Shown here in pieces: positions 11,613-24,160 of a stretch of 64,000 bases of DNA. Under the pieces are notes generated by a model that ran no database searches, had not been told where the DNA came from, and saw only the letters and a program-made list of their open reading frames with translations. The first letter of the stretch is position 1. Each line of letters begins with the position of its first letter. A program made the translations under genes and the position numbers. This DNA comes from Membranipora membranacea (taxonomy: Eukaryota; Bryozoa; Gymnolaemata; Cheilostomatida; Membraniporidae), in the NCBI GenBank assembly GCA_914767715.1, contig OU612065.1, positions 40,548,001 to 40,612,000 of the forward strand, in the 5' to 3' direction.

Positions 11613-13440
11613 CTGCGTCCCGCAGTGCCGGCGCAATTCAGCCCTCGTTTGTCATATTTCTAAGCCAAAACTTGAGCTTTCATATCCTGAATTGCGTCAT
11701 TTTACCTGATTTTACATACAAGCAGTAATGTTAATAAGCAATTACATAGATATATGCACTGCTGAGGTAAGAAAAACATAGTTTCCCTAGCAAAAAGAAG
11801 CTTAAAAAGTATTCTGGGTAAAGGAAGCTGAAAAAAGGGAGGAAAAAGGGAGATAGGGAGGGGGGTGGAAAAAGACTCTAAAAACTGGGAGCCTCCCTAC
11901 CAAAAAGGGAGACTTGTCAGGTATGCTGAATTCAATTCCCCAATTGCTTCAATTCACTAAGTCTGCACAGCCCGTATTCTTACATACCACCTCCCAGTTA
12001 TTTCAACCCTGATGGAGTACCAGAATTCCACTCAATATCTGATTTAATTTGTTAAATCATTGACGTGCATAAATAATATACAACTGTGGGCGTTTGTGTG
12101 TCCTTTGAGCACTTGTTAGACAGGAACATGATCAAACTAAATTCAGCTAACATACCTGAGCTGAGACCTGAGCTAACTTACTTGAGCTGAGACGTGAGAG
12201 GTGTTTGTCTTAGCTGAAGGGAGCATCAGGCCGGACTCTAAACAGAACAGATACTTTACACCCGCAGTGGTTCTTAAAGACAGCTCAATAATTTTAGTTG
12301 CTACCATCTTGTTTTGATTGTTCATTGCTCATCATCTATTCAACATTTCAAAATGCTAAAGACCCTGTTTTAATAGAGGATGAAGATCTCATGAGTGCAG
12401 CAGCACTGCTGATCAATGCTCAGGGCATAATAGAGAAGACCAACACATTTCCTTCCAGATGGATATCAAACCTTTATGAGTAAGCTTGTAATATCTCACC
12501 AGTTAATATTGAGAGAGAAGATGGAGGGGGGCAACTACCTGATATCAGCACTCATACCTCATACCTGCATAACATTCCTTAGAGCTGGCCTGGGTCAAAA
12601 TTTGAGAAAAACCACCACACGAAAACATATTATGCTTGCCGTAATTAGCTCACCTATGTAAAACAGGTGTCTGCTAGTATTGTAGATATGTGTTTCAGGT
12701 ATGGATCTACTGCTATGTGGATGTCTGCACCTGACTGAGGCTGTCAGATCGGTGACCAAGGAAGCTCACACCAGAGGAAGGGAGAATTTTAGGCATCAGC
12801 CAACAATCCTAGAAACTATAAGTCAAGACATTCAGCAATAGTACACTCAACCTGACGTTCACTTGACCTAGGCACTGTCAAGACATGCAACAAGACCGAG
12901 ATCAAATCCTGATCCATGTAATTATGTCCTGTATCACCCCATCTGTAACAGGGAATAACGAGACAAACGTGCACTGCAGTCTTATCAAGTCAACAGCCGA
13001 CACTCATAAGTAAACACTTTTGTGGCAATGTAAATACCATGAAGGCCGATTAACTTCACTTTTGCGGGAATAAGAATATTTTGCGTGTATTGGTGTAATG
13101 TGTCTGAGATTCTCATATAAAAGTGAGTAGAGTTGATTTGCTGGATATGAGTCTTCTTGGGTGTTCTCACCCAAAAACCATTGCAGTAGTAGGATGTTTA
13201 CCCGTAGCCTAATTCTATCAGGTTATTTATTTTGGCTGAACATTTTTATTGGCAGGCAGGTCAGTTGTTTTTTCCATGATTTAGATCAGCCATGCTCAAC
13301 CTTGGCCAAATTAGCCAATCTGGCTAAAATGGTCATATGGCTTGGCAAATTGCACCCTTACCACAGAACAAAATTGAGACAATTTTTAATACTCTCGCTC
13401 AAAAACTAAAAAATGTAACGGCAATCCTGTAGTTTTCTGT

Positions 13441-13592
13441 CATAACTGATATTCCAGCTAGCACACATAAAGTTAGCACACATAAAGTTAGCACACATAA
13501 CTGATATTCCAGCTAGCACACATAAAGTTAGCACACATAAAGTTAGCACACATAAAGTTAGCACACATAACTGATATTCCAGCTAGCACACA
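13441..13592. repeat. Nested tandem repeat of GCACACATAAAGTTA
   Basis: Short units of AGTTAGCACACATAA alternate with ACTGATATTCCAGCT, giving a higher-order pattern repeated about three times. No coding content. Confidence 0.9.
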
Positions 13593-13675
13593 TAGAAAAG
13601 TCCAATTGTTGCTCTATTGCAATAGATGAGGTGTATTCATAGGTAGACAAGCAGGTACACTAAGGAAAAGAAAAC

Positions 13676-14056
13676 CTAAACTTCCCATAATAGCATGAAT
13701 GTGCATTGACTTCTTTCTGAATCATCCATGTTATCAAGTGTTATCAAGGCTAACTTAGCCAAATTGTACGAGTTACACTTTGGCTGCTGGTTTAGCTCAA
13801 CACTATAGAGTCTGACCCCTCGAGGCCAGACAGAAGTCAACAGTATATCTACCCCGCGGAACTTCTCAGCACTGCTTATTTTAGATTTGAGTGCTTGTAC
13901 ATCTGACGCAGAGAAGTGAGAGACATCTTCTTTATCTGCGCCATCTCTCCCGCTGAGATAAGCGACAGTGAGGCCGGAGGTACTTGTGAATAATCCGCTC
14001 TTACCCAGATAAGTTACATTATCACATAACTCTTCGCCCTCATCATTCATAAAATA
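13676..14056 (-). pseudogene. CWF19L1: CWF19L1 fragment: N-terminal/middle region, single exon
   Basis: The minus-strand frame after a GCGCAG acceptor at 14057 reads QYFMNDEGEELCDNVTYLGK, then SGLFTSTSGLTVAYLSG and FRGVDILLTSVWP. This is the conserved block of CWF19-like protein 1 (Drn1), a spliceosome/lariat-debranching factor with an N-terminal metallophosphoesterase-like domain. Homology fades after about 13780; the remaining frame to the stop at 13676 may be intron. I found neither the N-terminal exons upstream nor the C-terminal CwfJ exons downstream. The CwfJ part of CWF19L1 lies instead at 23180-23984 on the same strand, on the 5' side of this fragment, so the two cannot be one collinear gene. 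It may be a duplicate remnant, a rearranged gene or an assembly error. Confidence 0.7.
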
Positions 14057-14330
14057 CTGCGCATCCTCATCTTCATCACAACATGAAAAAAGATCCAAAA
14101 CATCAGAACAAGCAACCAGCAATGTACCAGTTTATAATTTTGGCAAACAGAAAACATTCACATTTTTAACTTTCTTCTTAAAGCAGAAATGACAAGTACA
14201 GGGTCACCATATATCAGAGCTCAAAAAGTTATCCAAGATCGTAGGACCTCGAGATGCTGACAAATTCTCTGAAATTCAATAAACTTTTTGAAAAATTGAT
14301 TTTGAAATTGCCTCTCTCAACCATGTCTGC

Positions 14331-14582
14331 GATGGAGCACAGCCAGCCCTTAGTGGCGTTCGGGATGGTGATCGCGGTGGTGGGTAAAGGAATTGTAAGT
14401 ATTAGGGTATGATGAATCTGAAAAACAGTTTTAGAACTTTGTGAAATGAGGCAAAAGTGCTGTAAACAGGTGCTTAAGTTAAAAAAAGTGATAAGTTGCA
14501 CAAAAAACACCCCCTTAACAACCGCCTAAGGCCACGATTGCCATCCCAAAGGCCATTAAGGGCTGGCTGTGCAACGGGGCAG
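14331..14582. mobile_element. MITE with long imperfect terminal inverted repeats
   Basis: Left arm GATGGAGCACAGCCAGCCC at about 14331 onward; right arm about 14520-14578 is its reverse complement with around 80% identity by eye over 45-50 bp. The interior has no coding capacity. A solo copy of the right arm is at about 27675-27725 in an XPF intron (GTCATCCCGAATGCCATTGA), so it is a repeat family. Confidence 0.7.
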
Positions 14583-17500
14583 TAAGTTTAGAAATGTGAT
14601 CTAGTGATTTAGTATTATAAGGTATTTATGGATGAAAGCTATCTTCTTTTGTTGCACATGCCTCATGTCTATTATCTCCTCTGTTCTTCGGCTTGAGCTA
14701 TCTGCAGGGTAGATAAACCCTGGGAACACCCCATCAGCACACCGCAAGTTTTTGAAGATCAGAATATAAATCATTTATTAGTAAATTTATTAATGTGCAA
14801 AAATTGTTACAGCATTGTCTCAGGTGTTGAGCGCCCCTTTTGATGTTGGATAACTTTTCCCGTGGCCGAAGGGAAACCCATTGGCCAAAAGTATCATGTT
14901 TAAGTCAGCTATTATCCTGAGAATAGATTTTGCACTGAATATTACTGCAATGTCACCATGTTTTATCAAGCTGGAGATTGTCCTGAGTGCATCTTATGTA
15001 ATACATGATCATCAGCAATGGGCAACGGGAATAAAAATAACAGATTAGAGGTGTGATATTATTTAAAGTATTACAATATTGGTGAGCGGACCCTCTACAG
15101 TAATTCTACAAATATTGGTATGCTAACAAAAACAAAACAAAGAAAGAGGCTATGGCTACTCTACCGTCACTTTCGGTAAGCTAACCTTTCTACCATCACC
15201 TTTCGGTGACCTCGACCACTGTTGAAATTGAATAATACATAAGAGCAAGGAGTATTAGCTTACTCCTTGATAAGAGCCACTGTAAACTTGTAGGTTATTA
15301 AAAGATAAGAACGTTTTATCAGCTACATTCATCATGTGTTAACTAAAGGGTGTAAGAGTCCACTTTATAACAGATACTGATAAGAAAGGCGAGTGGGCTG
15401 ACACAAAGCTAACTACCTATCCGGCTGTGTACTCATGAAGCAAAGAAAAATAGTAACCTGTTAGTCGATTCTTGGAGCTGGTTGATACTTATATCTGCTG
15501 AATGCTGCTTGTGTAAGTACTTGTAGAGTAGAACACATAACGGTAAAATCTACAAAACATGAGCTTACCTATAACTCCTTTCCTGTTAGATTTCTCCTAC
15601 CATACACTAGGACTTTGTTTAAAAGCGTGTCAATTGTGCTTGTTCTATCTGACATATTCATGTAAAACAACAAAAATCTGCCTGTAACTATTCACAGTAT
15701 CACTGATGGTGACATTCACTGTAGGCTCTGACAGGTGAGCTGCTGACTGCTGACCTGCTGCCTAACAGAAGTGTCTCTTGGTGCCTATTATTTTGTCTCC
15801 AAGAATTATCGGTCATCATAGTAACAGCAGTTTGTGCCCATTCGCTTTCCAATAAAACAACAATAACAAGACATCAAACGGTGAGATTTAATTATTGTAG
15901 AATCTATACTGATATGAGATCATAAGAAGGATCATATTGAAGGAGAGATTAAGATATAATCTGATAGCATCAGGTCCAGCTGATATCTACAGACTGCTGA
16001 CAAAGTCACCTTCTATGTTAGTTAGGGTGTAAGGGGTAAGTTATATTGATGTCACAATTTAAACACCTAAAGCAAGTTTGATCCTATTTGGCTGCCTTTT
16101 TGGTCACAGGTACTCTGCAGGTAAGCCATCGTTGACTCCAGGGAGGTGCAACTACAGATGCAGACAATTTAAGTATCAAAACAGGATCTCAAACTGAGAA
16201 CACTGTTGTCACCTGGGGTGTATGTTAGTGTTAGAGAGCAGGATGTTTATTACATACAAGTAGAACAGTCCATCAGTAATAGGACTACCCAGGTGGATAA
16301 CATGATGCATGCTACAAACTTACATCTGACCTACAAACTGATTAACTAATTGTTATTACTCCGTTAGCATGTCGAGAAGATCTCAGATGAACACAAAACC
16401 GTAAACCTTGACAGCAGGAACTCACAGACATTAAAGTAAATCAGCCAGCCAGCCAGTTCTCAGACGAACACAAGCTAGAGTGGAAATCTTTCCGCAGTGC
16501 ACAATAGCCTCAAAGAAAGTGAAGCTTGACAGCAGAAACCCACAGACGGTTATTAGTTACCCAGACTGGCTCTCATTGTGTAAAACTTAGCAGGTAAGTT
16601 AGCTTTATTGTAATATTATATTTAGCAGGGTGTTTCATGGTGTTCAGGCGGTTCGATATAGATTGTACTTTAGAAATCCAGTATAAGTCAGCATGCAGCA
16701 GATAAGGCATAATATTAATAAGGCTTTATATCCGGTTAGAGTAAGGCGCGGTCCGAGGGTTAAAGGAAGGACTTGTAATCTTTGGGCCCAGTTTTAATAT
16801 GCAGGCCAGAAAGCAATCAAAGCATGTCTGATTTAGCATTGGTGAGCCGTTCAGCCTAGCCAGGTCTGCTCTAATAAAGACCATACATACATGAGGGCTA
16901 CCTGCGCGTTTGTACAGCCCTGCATGCAGTATAAGGATACCGCTTTGCCTCTAATATATAGTAGTTTAAAAACACATAATTATGGTACTGGTTGCAAATA
17001 CAATCTCTAATTTAAACAACCTACAACCTACAGCCTTTGACTCTTTAAAAAAATAGTAGCTGACAATGACAGGCCATGGTATTGGTAGCTACACAGTACA
17101 AGCCGTAGGACCTGCTTGATGGACCTGTCTAGTAAATGTGTAACAAAAACAATGAATAAGAAGATAAATTATACACATTATTATAGTTATGAGCTCCAAT
17201 ACAATCCCCTTATTAATCATACAATAAGGCTAAGTAAGTCCTTTTGTTTATTTATAACGTATCAGAAGTTATCCCCATTTTTAGTGAGATGATAATATAA
17301 TAAATCTCAAAATCTTGTCCCTAAGTCACAAATCTTTTGAATCACAAACCAAGTCATTCATTCACACAATTATATACATGTAGGAATAGAGAACAAGATA
17401 GCAAGTGGTGGATTGCTCTACCCAAAATTCTCCTTGAAAAAAAACTGACCAATGAGAGAATCATCCTGACTCAACACAGCAGTCCACAGACACTCATAAC

Positions 17501-17900
17501 AATTTAGTACCAGATTATATATCACGGAGTATAACTTATCTGGTAAGTTAAACTCGCAACTTCAGACCAGTAAAACATGTTCAGGTGTCTTGTCTGGCTT
17601 AATCTGCTATCCTGATAATGGACTAATTTATCCTCTTATCAGCCCGTGAACAGTTTTTATACAGACTGAACGTTGAGTTTTTTTATGCTAGTCAGACAAC
17701 ATAAAATTTCCATTTTCCTGATAAACTTTATTAATACACAGAAGTCAGAAACCCTTCAGACTTGAGGAGTCTTTGCTATTATTTAGAGGGACGGAGGCTG
17801 TCATGTTAATAACTCAACAATATGAGCCGTCCCGAGGGAACGACATGCATCCATAAAGACTTCTGCTAACCTACCTGCTAATTTCAATTCATTTATTTTA
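14583..17900. other. Intergenic, no gene recognised
   Basis: No supported exon on either strand. Minor repeats: two copies of CTACC-TCACTTTCGGT near 15160-15210, and an imperfect duplication around CTTGACAGCAG near 16410 and 16525. A CTGGTTGATACT block near 15480 matches the inner arm of the MITEs at 8965 and 61796. The 5'UTR exon and promoter of the downstream plus-strand gene should lie in its right part, because that gene's first coding exon is preceded by an acceptor (TTATTTTAG) at 17901. Confidence 0.5.
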
Positions 17901-17903
17901 GAA

Positions 17904-20900
17904 ATGCTTCCTCATTCAGCCTCAACATCCGAGGAAATGGAGGAAAACCGGCTACATCCCGAGGAGCACGAGCTATGTCTTGAGGAACACCAGCTATGTT
18001 CTGAGGATCAGCAGCCAATTGGTGACCTGGAAAGATCTGACCCAACTCTCAATAAGAAACCTGTAAGTGGAATGAACTGAAACAATAAACTGGACCCTTG
18101 TCTCACTGGACGTTATAATTTCCAGGCTGTGTTGAATAGTGGTTAGTCAACAACTATCGTTAGTTATAGACATCCAAAAAACCTCAATAGAGAAATACCA
18201 TTATTGTCTTCTCTTGATACATGTCAAGATAACTCCTTGTCCTGAGTTAGGAATACTGGTGGAACCAGGGAGTTGAGGTCGCTTAAATACAACCTTGTTA
18301 TGAAAAAAAATGACACATTATAAACCACTTGATTATTTACTCATATCATGTAATCCAATGTTAAGTGTTCCCTTACATTTTCTTCTAAGCAGATGGATAT
18401 GCAAATAGTAGATTTTCAAGATGCCTACATGAAACATGGACCGTTCAACTTAGAAGCACAAGTTCCATATCTGTGCAAACTAGCAGACAGATATAAGCTT
18501 CTATATGAGAAGAAAAACCATTGGATGGATTGTTTAAAGGTATGTGACATACAGTTTGGAACATGGACTTGATTCTCTTCTGTAAACATTCATGAAGTAT
18601 TTTTACACGTTATATAATCCGATTCATTCACAAACTATATTCTTAATCTTTATATTATGTAAGTTACAGGCCAACAGACTACGTAGGCAGTAGTAGTTCA
18701 AATTTTGGCCTTAGATGTCATGAATTATGTGAATGATAATGGCTGAATTTTCTGGTCGATTTGTGATTATTTCTTAAATTCGCCCAATATGTCATAGTAA
18801 ATGCTTTGTTTTATTTAAAGACACACTCTCTCTATAACTCCATATCTACCAGAAAACCTACAGAGGAACAATGGAGGATCAAAGCGTTTGAGTTACAGAA
18901 GTTGTACTGGGGAGAAAACTCTAACATTGACTATGAGACAATGAGAAATCTGACTAATGAACTAAAATGTGAACTACAATCTATTAGAGACAGATTCAGA
19001 GAAGAAAATAAAACTGCTGACGATTTAGTGAGTAAACTCCACGATGATAGCGCTGACTCAAGCGCTAAAAATCAATATTTTGAAGTCATGAAGAAAATAT
19101 CACTGGAATGCTCTGAGGCTATGTCTGATTTTTCAGGTAGGATTATCGAAGAAAGTGTCAATGTGTTAAATACTCAACCCCCTTGTGCATTTGAAACTGT
19201 GGCTATAGGATCTATTGCTCGCGGGGAGGCAACTCCTTACTCTGATCTGGAGTACCTATTTCTTATTACCAATGATTCCCAAGAGGCAGTCAAGTATTTC
19301 CAAACCCTGGCCGTCACATCTTACTTTATAATGGGGAATCTCGGGGAAACAAAACTGTCCTACATGGCAATCAAGGAGCTGTATGGTTGGTTTGATGACA
19401 AAGCTAAAAATGGCTTCAAGATCGATGGCTTGGCTGAGGGAGCGGGTAATATTCCAACAGGAAATAGTTCTAAAAATCGCAATCACTTTATTGTCACTCC
19501 AAAACAGTTGGCTGATAAATACAAGAAAGTCCTAGAAAATCCAGATCCAAAAGAAGCATTGAGAGGTGATATCACTTCCATGCTGACTTACACCAAGTCA
19601 TTATACTCGCAGCAGAACGAGCAGAGTAATCTGTTACAAGAGTTCAGGGATCTCATCAAATCGATGGTTAATAACGAGGCAAGGATAGAGTCCGATATGA
19701 GTATGCTACAAACAGATGCAGATAAATTCAACTTTGTCCCAAATGATGATTTGATGCAGAAAGGTTTTAATGCGAATGTGAAAAGGGAACTGTATAGATT
19801 CCCCTCCATATTACTTTTAGATATCTGCATTGTAAGTGCCTGTACCGGGCAATCATCTTGGGCATCTTTGGAAAAACTTTCAACGAGTGGAAAAATTTCT
19901 GACGATCTTCTTGATTCCTTGAAATTCTTACTTGCTGCCGCCACATATATAAGGCTATCCACTTATCTTTACCATGATTCACATGATGACAGGATAGCCC
20001 TCACACAAAAGGCTGTGCAAATAACACCCAGTCAGAGCTCACAGCGATGGTTTTTACCAAGCAAGTTATTCACAGTTGTGTGCACATTAATGACTCCGCT
20101 TAAAGAATATTTAGCCGATGAGAAAAGAAAGGATTTCACAAAATACTGTATGAAGCCAGATACTTGGTGGTCACCAGTAACAGCATTGTATTACAGTGGT
20201 CATTATGCACAAGCTCTATCTAAACTCAAACAGAGATGTGTAGGATTATGTGATAATCCCGTAGAGTCAGCTCTACAGTTAGCCTCAGTATTACCACACA
20301 GTACATGCTATACACTGCATATAATATCACGGACTCTGTCCTGGTGTAGTGAGTACAGAGCAGCACTACAGTTATATAAATACATGACAGATAATAACAT
20401 CAGTGATGAGACGTGGTGGATAGCAGAATGTCATACCAGGCTAGGTGATAATAATACAGCAATAGGTATACTGAACAGTATTACTGATATATCATCTGAT
20501 GTGTACTTCTCATTAGGTCAAGCATATCGCTCAATAGGGAAGTATGAGGAGGCTGAACACAATTATATACAATCATTACAAATAGAGTATAATAATACAT
20601 CAGCTGAGGTCCTTACAGACTATTATGGTAATCCACTGTCTGCTACAGAAAATGATAAACAACACAAGATATATTTGTTAGGTGCTGAATCACCAGAACA
20701 TAGGCTGAGTATGATAACTAATATAACACCTGATATCATCACATGCATAACATCATTAGGTAGTGTATACAATGCTATGAAGCAGTATAGTAGAGCTGAG
20801 GTTTATTATAATAAGTCACTACAGTTTTCATATGATCTGTATGGTGAAGGTGCTGCTGTAAAGAATGCTGCTGTATTACTGAATAATATGGGTAAAAATT

Positions 20901-21451
20901 ACAACCACATGAAGCAGTACAACAGTGCAGTAAAATGTTACACACAGGCCTTAGCTATAAAGAGAGAATTATCACAAGGTGAGGACAGTGTGGATAAAGC
21001 TAATACACTGTATAATATGGGTAACAATTACGGTGACATGAAGCAGTACAACAGAGCAGTAGAATGTTACACACAGGCTTTATCTATATATAGAGAATTA
21101 TCACAAGGTGAGGCCAGTGTGAGTATAGCTAACACACTGAATAATATGGGTATCAATTACCGTGACATGAAGCAGTACAACAGAGCAGTAGAATGTTTCA
21201 AACAGGCCTTATCTATATTTAGAGAATTATCACAAGGTGAGGACAGTGTGAGTATAGCTAACACACTGTGTAATATGGGTCAGTTATACAGGGATACAGG
21301 AGAGTATACTAAGGATAGAGATGTGCTGAGACAAGCTCTAAATATTTACTCCAAACTAGATCCCGGGAATTCTTGTATTCCGAAGATACAAAGTTATCTT
21401 ACACATACAAAATCATACATATACAAATATTTATACCAGAGTAAATCCTAG
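17904..21451 (+). CDS. Nucleotidyltransferase-like plus tetratricopeptide-repeat protein
   Basis: Three coding exons: 17904-18062, 18393-18539 and 18821-21451, all phase 0, giving 978 residues. The first exon is acidic and has two similar blocks (PEEHELCLEEH and the following LEEHQLCSEDQ). In the large exon the segment around residues 225-255 reads AIGSIARGEATPYSDLEYLF. This is the pol-beta-type nucleotidyltransferase signature GSxxRGExxPYSDxE of the GlnD N-terminal/DUF294 group, with G232, S233 and the acidic pair D244/E246 in place. From about residue 550 to the end are TPR units; at least six are clear, the last four nearly identical with consensus NMGxNYxxMKQYNRAVECY. Activity and substrate are unknown. 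Similar two-part proteins are expanded in some early animals (general knowledge). No signal peptide or membrane segment. The start is the first ATG after the acceptor. Confidence 0.88.
20880..21290 (+). repeat. 126-bp near-identical TPR-coding tandem repeats
   Basis: Three to four units of 126 bp (42 codons, one extended TPR) share long identical DNA runs, including synonymous positions, such as AAGCAGTACAACAGAGCAGT and TTATCACAAGGTGAGG. Identity at silent sites indicates recent duplication or gene conversion within the exon. Confidence 0.85.
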
Positions 21452-23179
21452 TAGTAAATCGTCTCACTGTACAGAATAATAAGCATATATATATAGGGGC
21501 CTATATATATATATATATATATAATATTTACATACAGAAAATAACCATACATCTGAGATATTTGAGGTTTTCTTCCATTATTCCCTCCTACCATTATTAG
21601 CAGATATAAAATCTACAAAGATGTAAGCAACCAATTTAATTACTTGTACACAAAATAACCCAATGGGTTGTAGTCTGGTATCACAAACATAGATTCCAAA
21701 TAAAAAATTAATATTTCTTAAAAATTGATTATTTTTATTTTCTTCATTACATCGAAATCCTGGTTAATAAAAGCCATTATCCCAACTCATCAACCAATCA
21801 TACAGTAGCCCTCAGTCCACATATCACCTCTTATAGGAGTTGCCTTCCTCCACATATAGCCGACGGTTAGTTGACAGTAATACAGTTACAGTTTTATTTA
21901 TTTCACTAAATCGGATTTTCATATTGATTTATCACCTCTTTTCTCCTCACTTTCTGAACTGCATTCTGGGATACTTTTTATCTCCCAAATGTTTTCTCCA
22001 TATAATAAATGTACTTTGTGTAGCATTGCTTGTACGATTTCAGTCCGAATAATAACACATTACTAACATTTTTTTTGGACAATGATTATATATATATATA
22101 TATAATTATCACCGTATGAATTTTTCGATGTTGATTTATCAACCTCGACAATGTCTAGCATACTCTCTTGTTTTATGATTATAGATATTTTAGTTGACTT
22201 ACACTCATCTAAATTTTTCATTTCTCAGTCTCGTGTCTAGATGTCTAAACCGTTTCCAACATTATTTACTATCCGAAAGCGCTTACCATAAATAAAAACA
22301 CATTCTAATACACAAGATATACCAATCACTTTGACAATCTCTGTAACATTTTAGAGACTGGCAAGACCCTTGCCATACAATCCCACCAAATCCTCAACAT
22401 GACATCACTTTGGGGTCATGGTTATGAAAATATGTTTTATGTACTGATGGCTTGTAGGAATTTCCAGGCATTTATAAATCTGCCGTTTTATTGTAACAGT
22501 TATTTGATTATTCAGACATAGTACATTGGGATAAAAGCTATGATCTGTGTTCTCATGAATGATATATGACACCATCACAAAGCTGATAGTTTTATATAAC
22601 ATCACTTTCATATGGTTCTCTGTACCAAATCTACATTTCAGACGGTCATACATCAGAACTATTTGGTTCCAGTATTGTAGCCTCAGACCTGTAGCTTTTA
22701 GATCTTACTTTACATGTGATAATAAGGTGTGTTTTATATATATATACAAGTAGTGGGCAGCTGTTAAACAATATTAGCTGCTTCATATTATTATCAATAT
22801 TTTTTTGTTATTATTCATTATGAAACATTCTATAAAATGTTTTATGTGAGTGAACAGGGATTATGATATGACTTTATATACTATATACAGCTGAAGGGAT
22901 AAAAACCATCCGACATGATCATAATAGATTCTCTCAGATCCCTGTGAGCAGAAAATAGATAAATGCTATCTTAGAAAACTTTGTCAGCTCTTAGTGGTGA
23001 AGCTGACTAAGTCGGCTGATTTGGAGTGATTCAAACTATGTCAGCTGATAAGTTTTATTCAGCGAGACGTCTCAATGTCTTATCTCTTCAGTCTAAAGCC
23101 CTGTTTTATGGATTTGGTAGTCACCAGATTTTACTTTAAATTTTGCTATCAATATAAAAAGTATATTATTTGAATTAAT
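21452..23179. other. Convergent intergenic region
   Basis: Between the 3' ends of the NTase-TPR gene and the CWF19L1 C-terminal exons. (AT)n runs at about 21486-21530 and 22089-22110. AATAAA at about 21700 could be the polyadenylation signal of the upstream gene. No other feature seen. Confidence 0.5.
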
Positions 23180-23984
23180 TTACAAGGCATTAAAGTCAAA
23201 AGACGTGAAAGCTTTTTGAAACTGTTTAGCCAAAGAAGTCTCTTGCTCTTTACTGTATTTACAGTTTCTCCAGTCTACAGATTCTGGTTTGTTTAGCATT
23301 TCCTCATCTGCCATCACTTCCCTCCCTAACTGTATCGGGAAGTTCTTCTGTATTCTGTGAAACAGCCTATCACCGTTTGGCAGCTCAGCATAGAAATATG
23401 TCTTCTCTGTAATAAGTAGGCGATGAATGATGACTGTACACATACTGTGATATAGTCAGGTTCAGTTGCAAACATGCAAAAGTAACAAACGCTTATAGAG
23501 AAGTTGTCCTCCTCGAAATATATTATTACTGCATTTGTCAAGAGTGGCTTAGTAGAGATTAGTCTAAGTGCTCAGACTCCCAAGGCGCAGGGATCGTTAC
23601 TTGCGCAGGTAACTCCCTGCACCTTGGAGTCTGAGCACTTAGACTAAGTAGAGATGGTCTTGGAGTTTACATCATTATCATACATCAACTAACTTAAACT
23701 TATTTCTACACATTATTATCTATCTATAGGATAAATAATAATCTGTACAAACCTGCAGGGACTATCTCTTTGAGTTCAGATCTATCAGGAATTTCCACGA
23801 GGTCTACCCTCTGTAGCTCAGCATGAGACATGAATACGCTCATACACTGATCTGCCTTGTCTTTAGGTATGGCTACTGTCTGTACTTGTGTGTGAGAAGA
23901 CTTAAAGTTCCTCTCAAAGAATACTACGGCTTTACCTTGTGACTTAAAAAATCTCATCAGTACCGCCGTGTACTTTGTAGTTTC
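23180..23984 (-). CDS. CWF19L1: CWF19L1 C-terminal (CwfJ) exons, partial gene
   Basis: Two exons: 23753-23984 and 23180-23406, joined phase 1 to 1, ending in TAA. About 151 residues are coded. The first reads RFFKSQGKAVVFFERNFKSS, the HIT-like CwfJ C-terminal domain 1, up to EIPDRSELKEIVPAG. The second reads KTYFYAELPNGDRLFHRIQK, GREVMADEEMLN, DWRNCKYSKEQE, which is CwfJ domain 2 and the usual C-terminus. In the family this protein associates with the late spliceosome and lariat debranching. The first exon starts in phase 0 after a TCCTAG acceptor. The preceding exon, with the CWFCL and HxLILP motifs, should lie at 24.0-25.4 kb but I could not find it before the end of XPF at 25462. The gene therefore looks truncated, or its 5' part is displaced to 13.7-14.1 kb. 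Confidence 0.85.
23560..23646. mobile_element. Hairpin MITE, 87 bp, 9-bp target duplication
   Basis: Starts TAGTCTAAGTGCTCAGACTC and ends with its reverse complement GAGTCTGAGCACTTAGACTA; the arms continue imperfectly inward. It is flanked on both sides by AGTAGAGAT (23551-23559 and 23647-23655). The 9-bp duplication suggests Mutator-like mobilisation. It lies in the intron between the two CWF19L1 exons. Confidence 0.9.
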
Positions 23985-24065
23985 CTAGGAAGGAAATTAG
24001 GGCAACATATTATTTATCCACGAGCCTCATCTTATGGACTGAACTAACCTCTCCTCTCGCAAAAA

Positions 24066-24160
24066 AATATACTCCTCTAAGATATATTCATATGTATATG
24101 TATATTTATATGTATATGTATATGTAAATGTATATGTATATGTATATTCATTTGTATATG
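24066..24160. repeat. (TATATG)n-type microsatellite
   Basis: Imperfect hexamer repeat of TATGTATATGTATA type, in the gap between CWF19L1 and XPF. The rest of 23985-25461 shows no exon I can support. Confidence 0.85.

Larger units (their letters stand above)
10447..12831 (+). other. Possible exons of an unrecognised plus-strand gene
   Basis: Three coding-like stretches. 10447-10546 follows TTTTCTCAG and reads MIQTQGEARRMEGWVEAQLR and on to a stop. 12298-12486 contains DPVLIEDEDLMSAAALLINA and ends in a GTAAGC donor. 12700-12831 follows a TTTCAG acceptor and contains MDLLLCGCLHLTEAVRSVTK before a TAG. The last two do not join in the best frame: the donor leaves 2 nt and the acceptor frame needs 1. 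The model is therefore incomplete or wrong. No family recognised. Codon composition is more gene-like than the flanks. Confidence 0.25.

Noticed and set aside
12985-13170. 61-codon minus-strand frame
   Set aside because: Composition like the surrounding AT-rich DNA, no splice-site support and no family motif.
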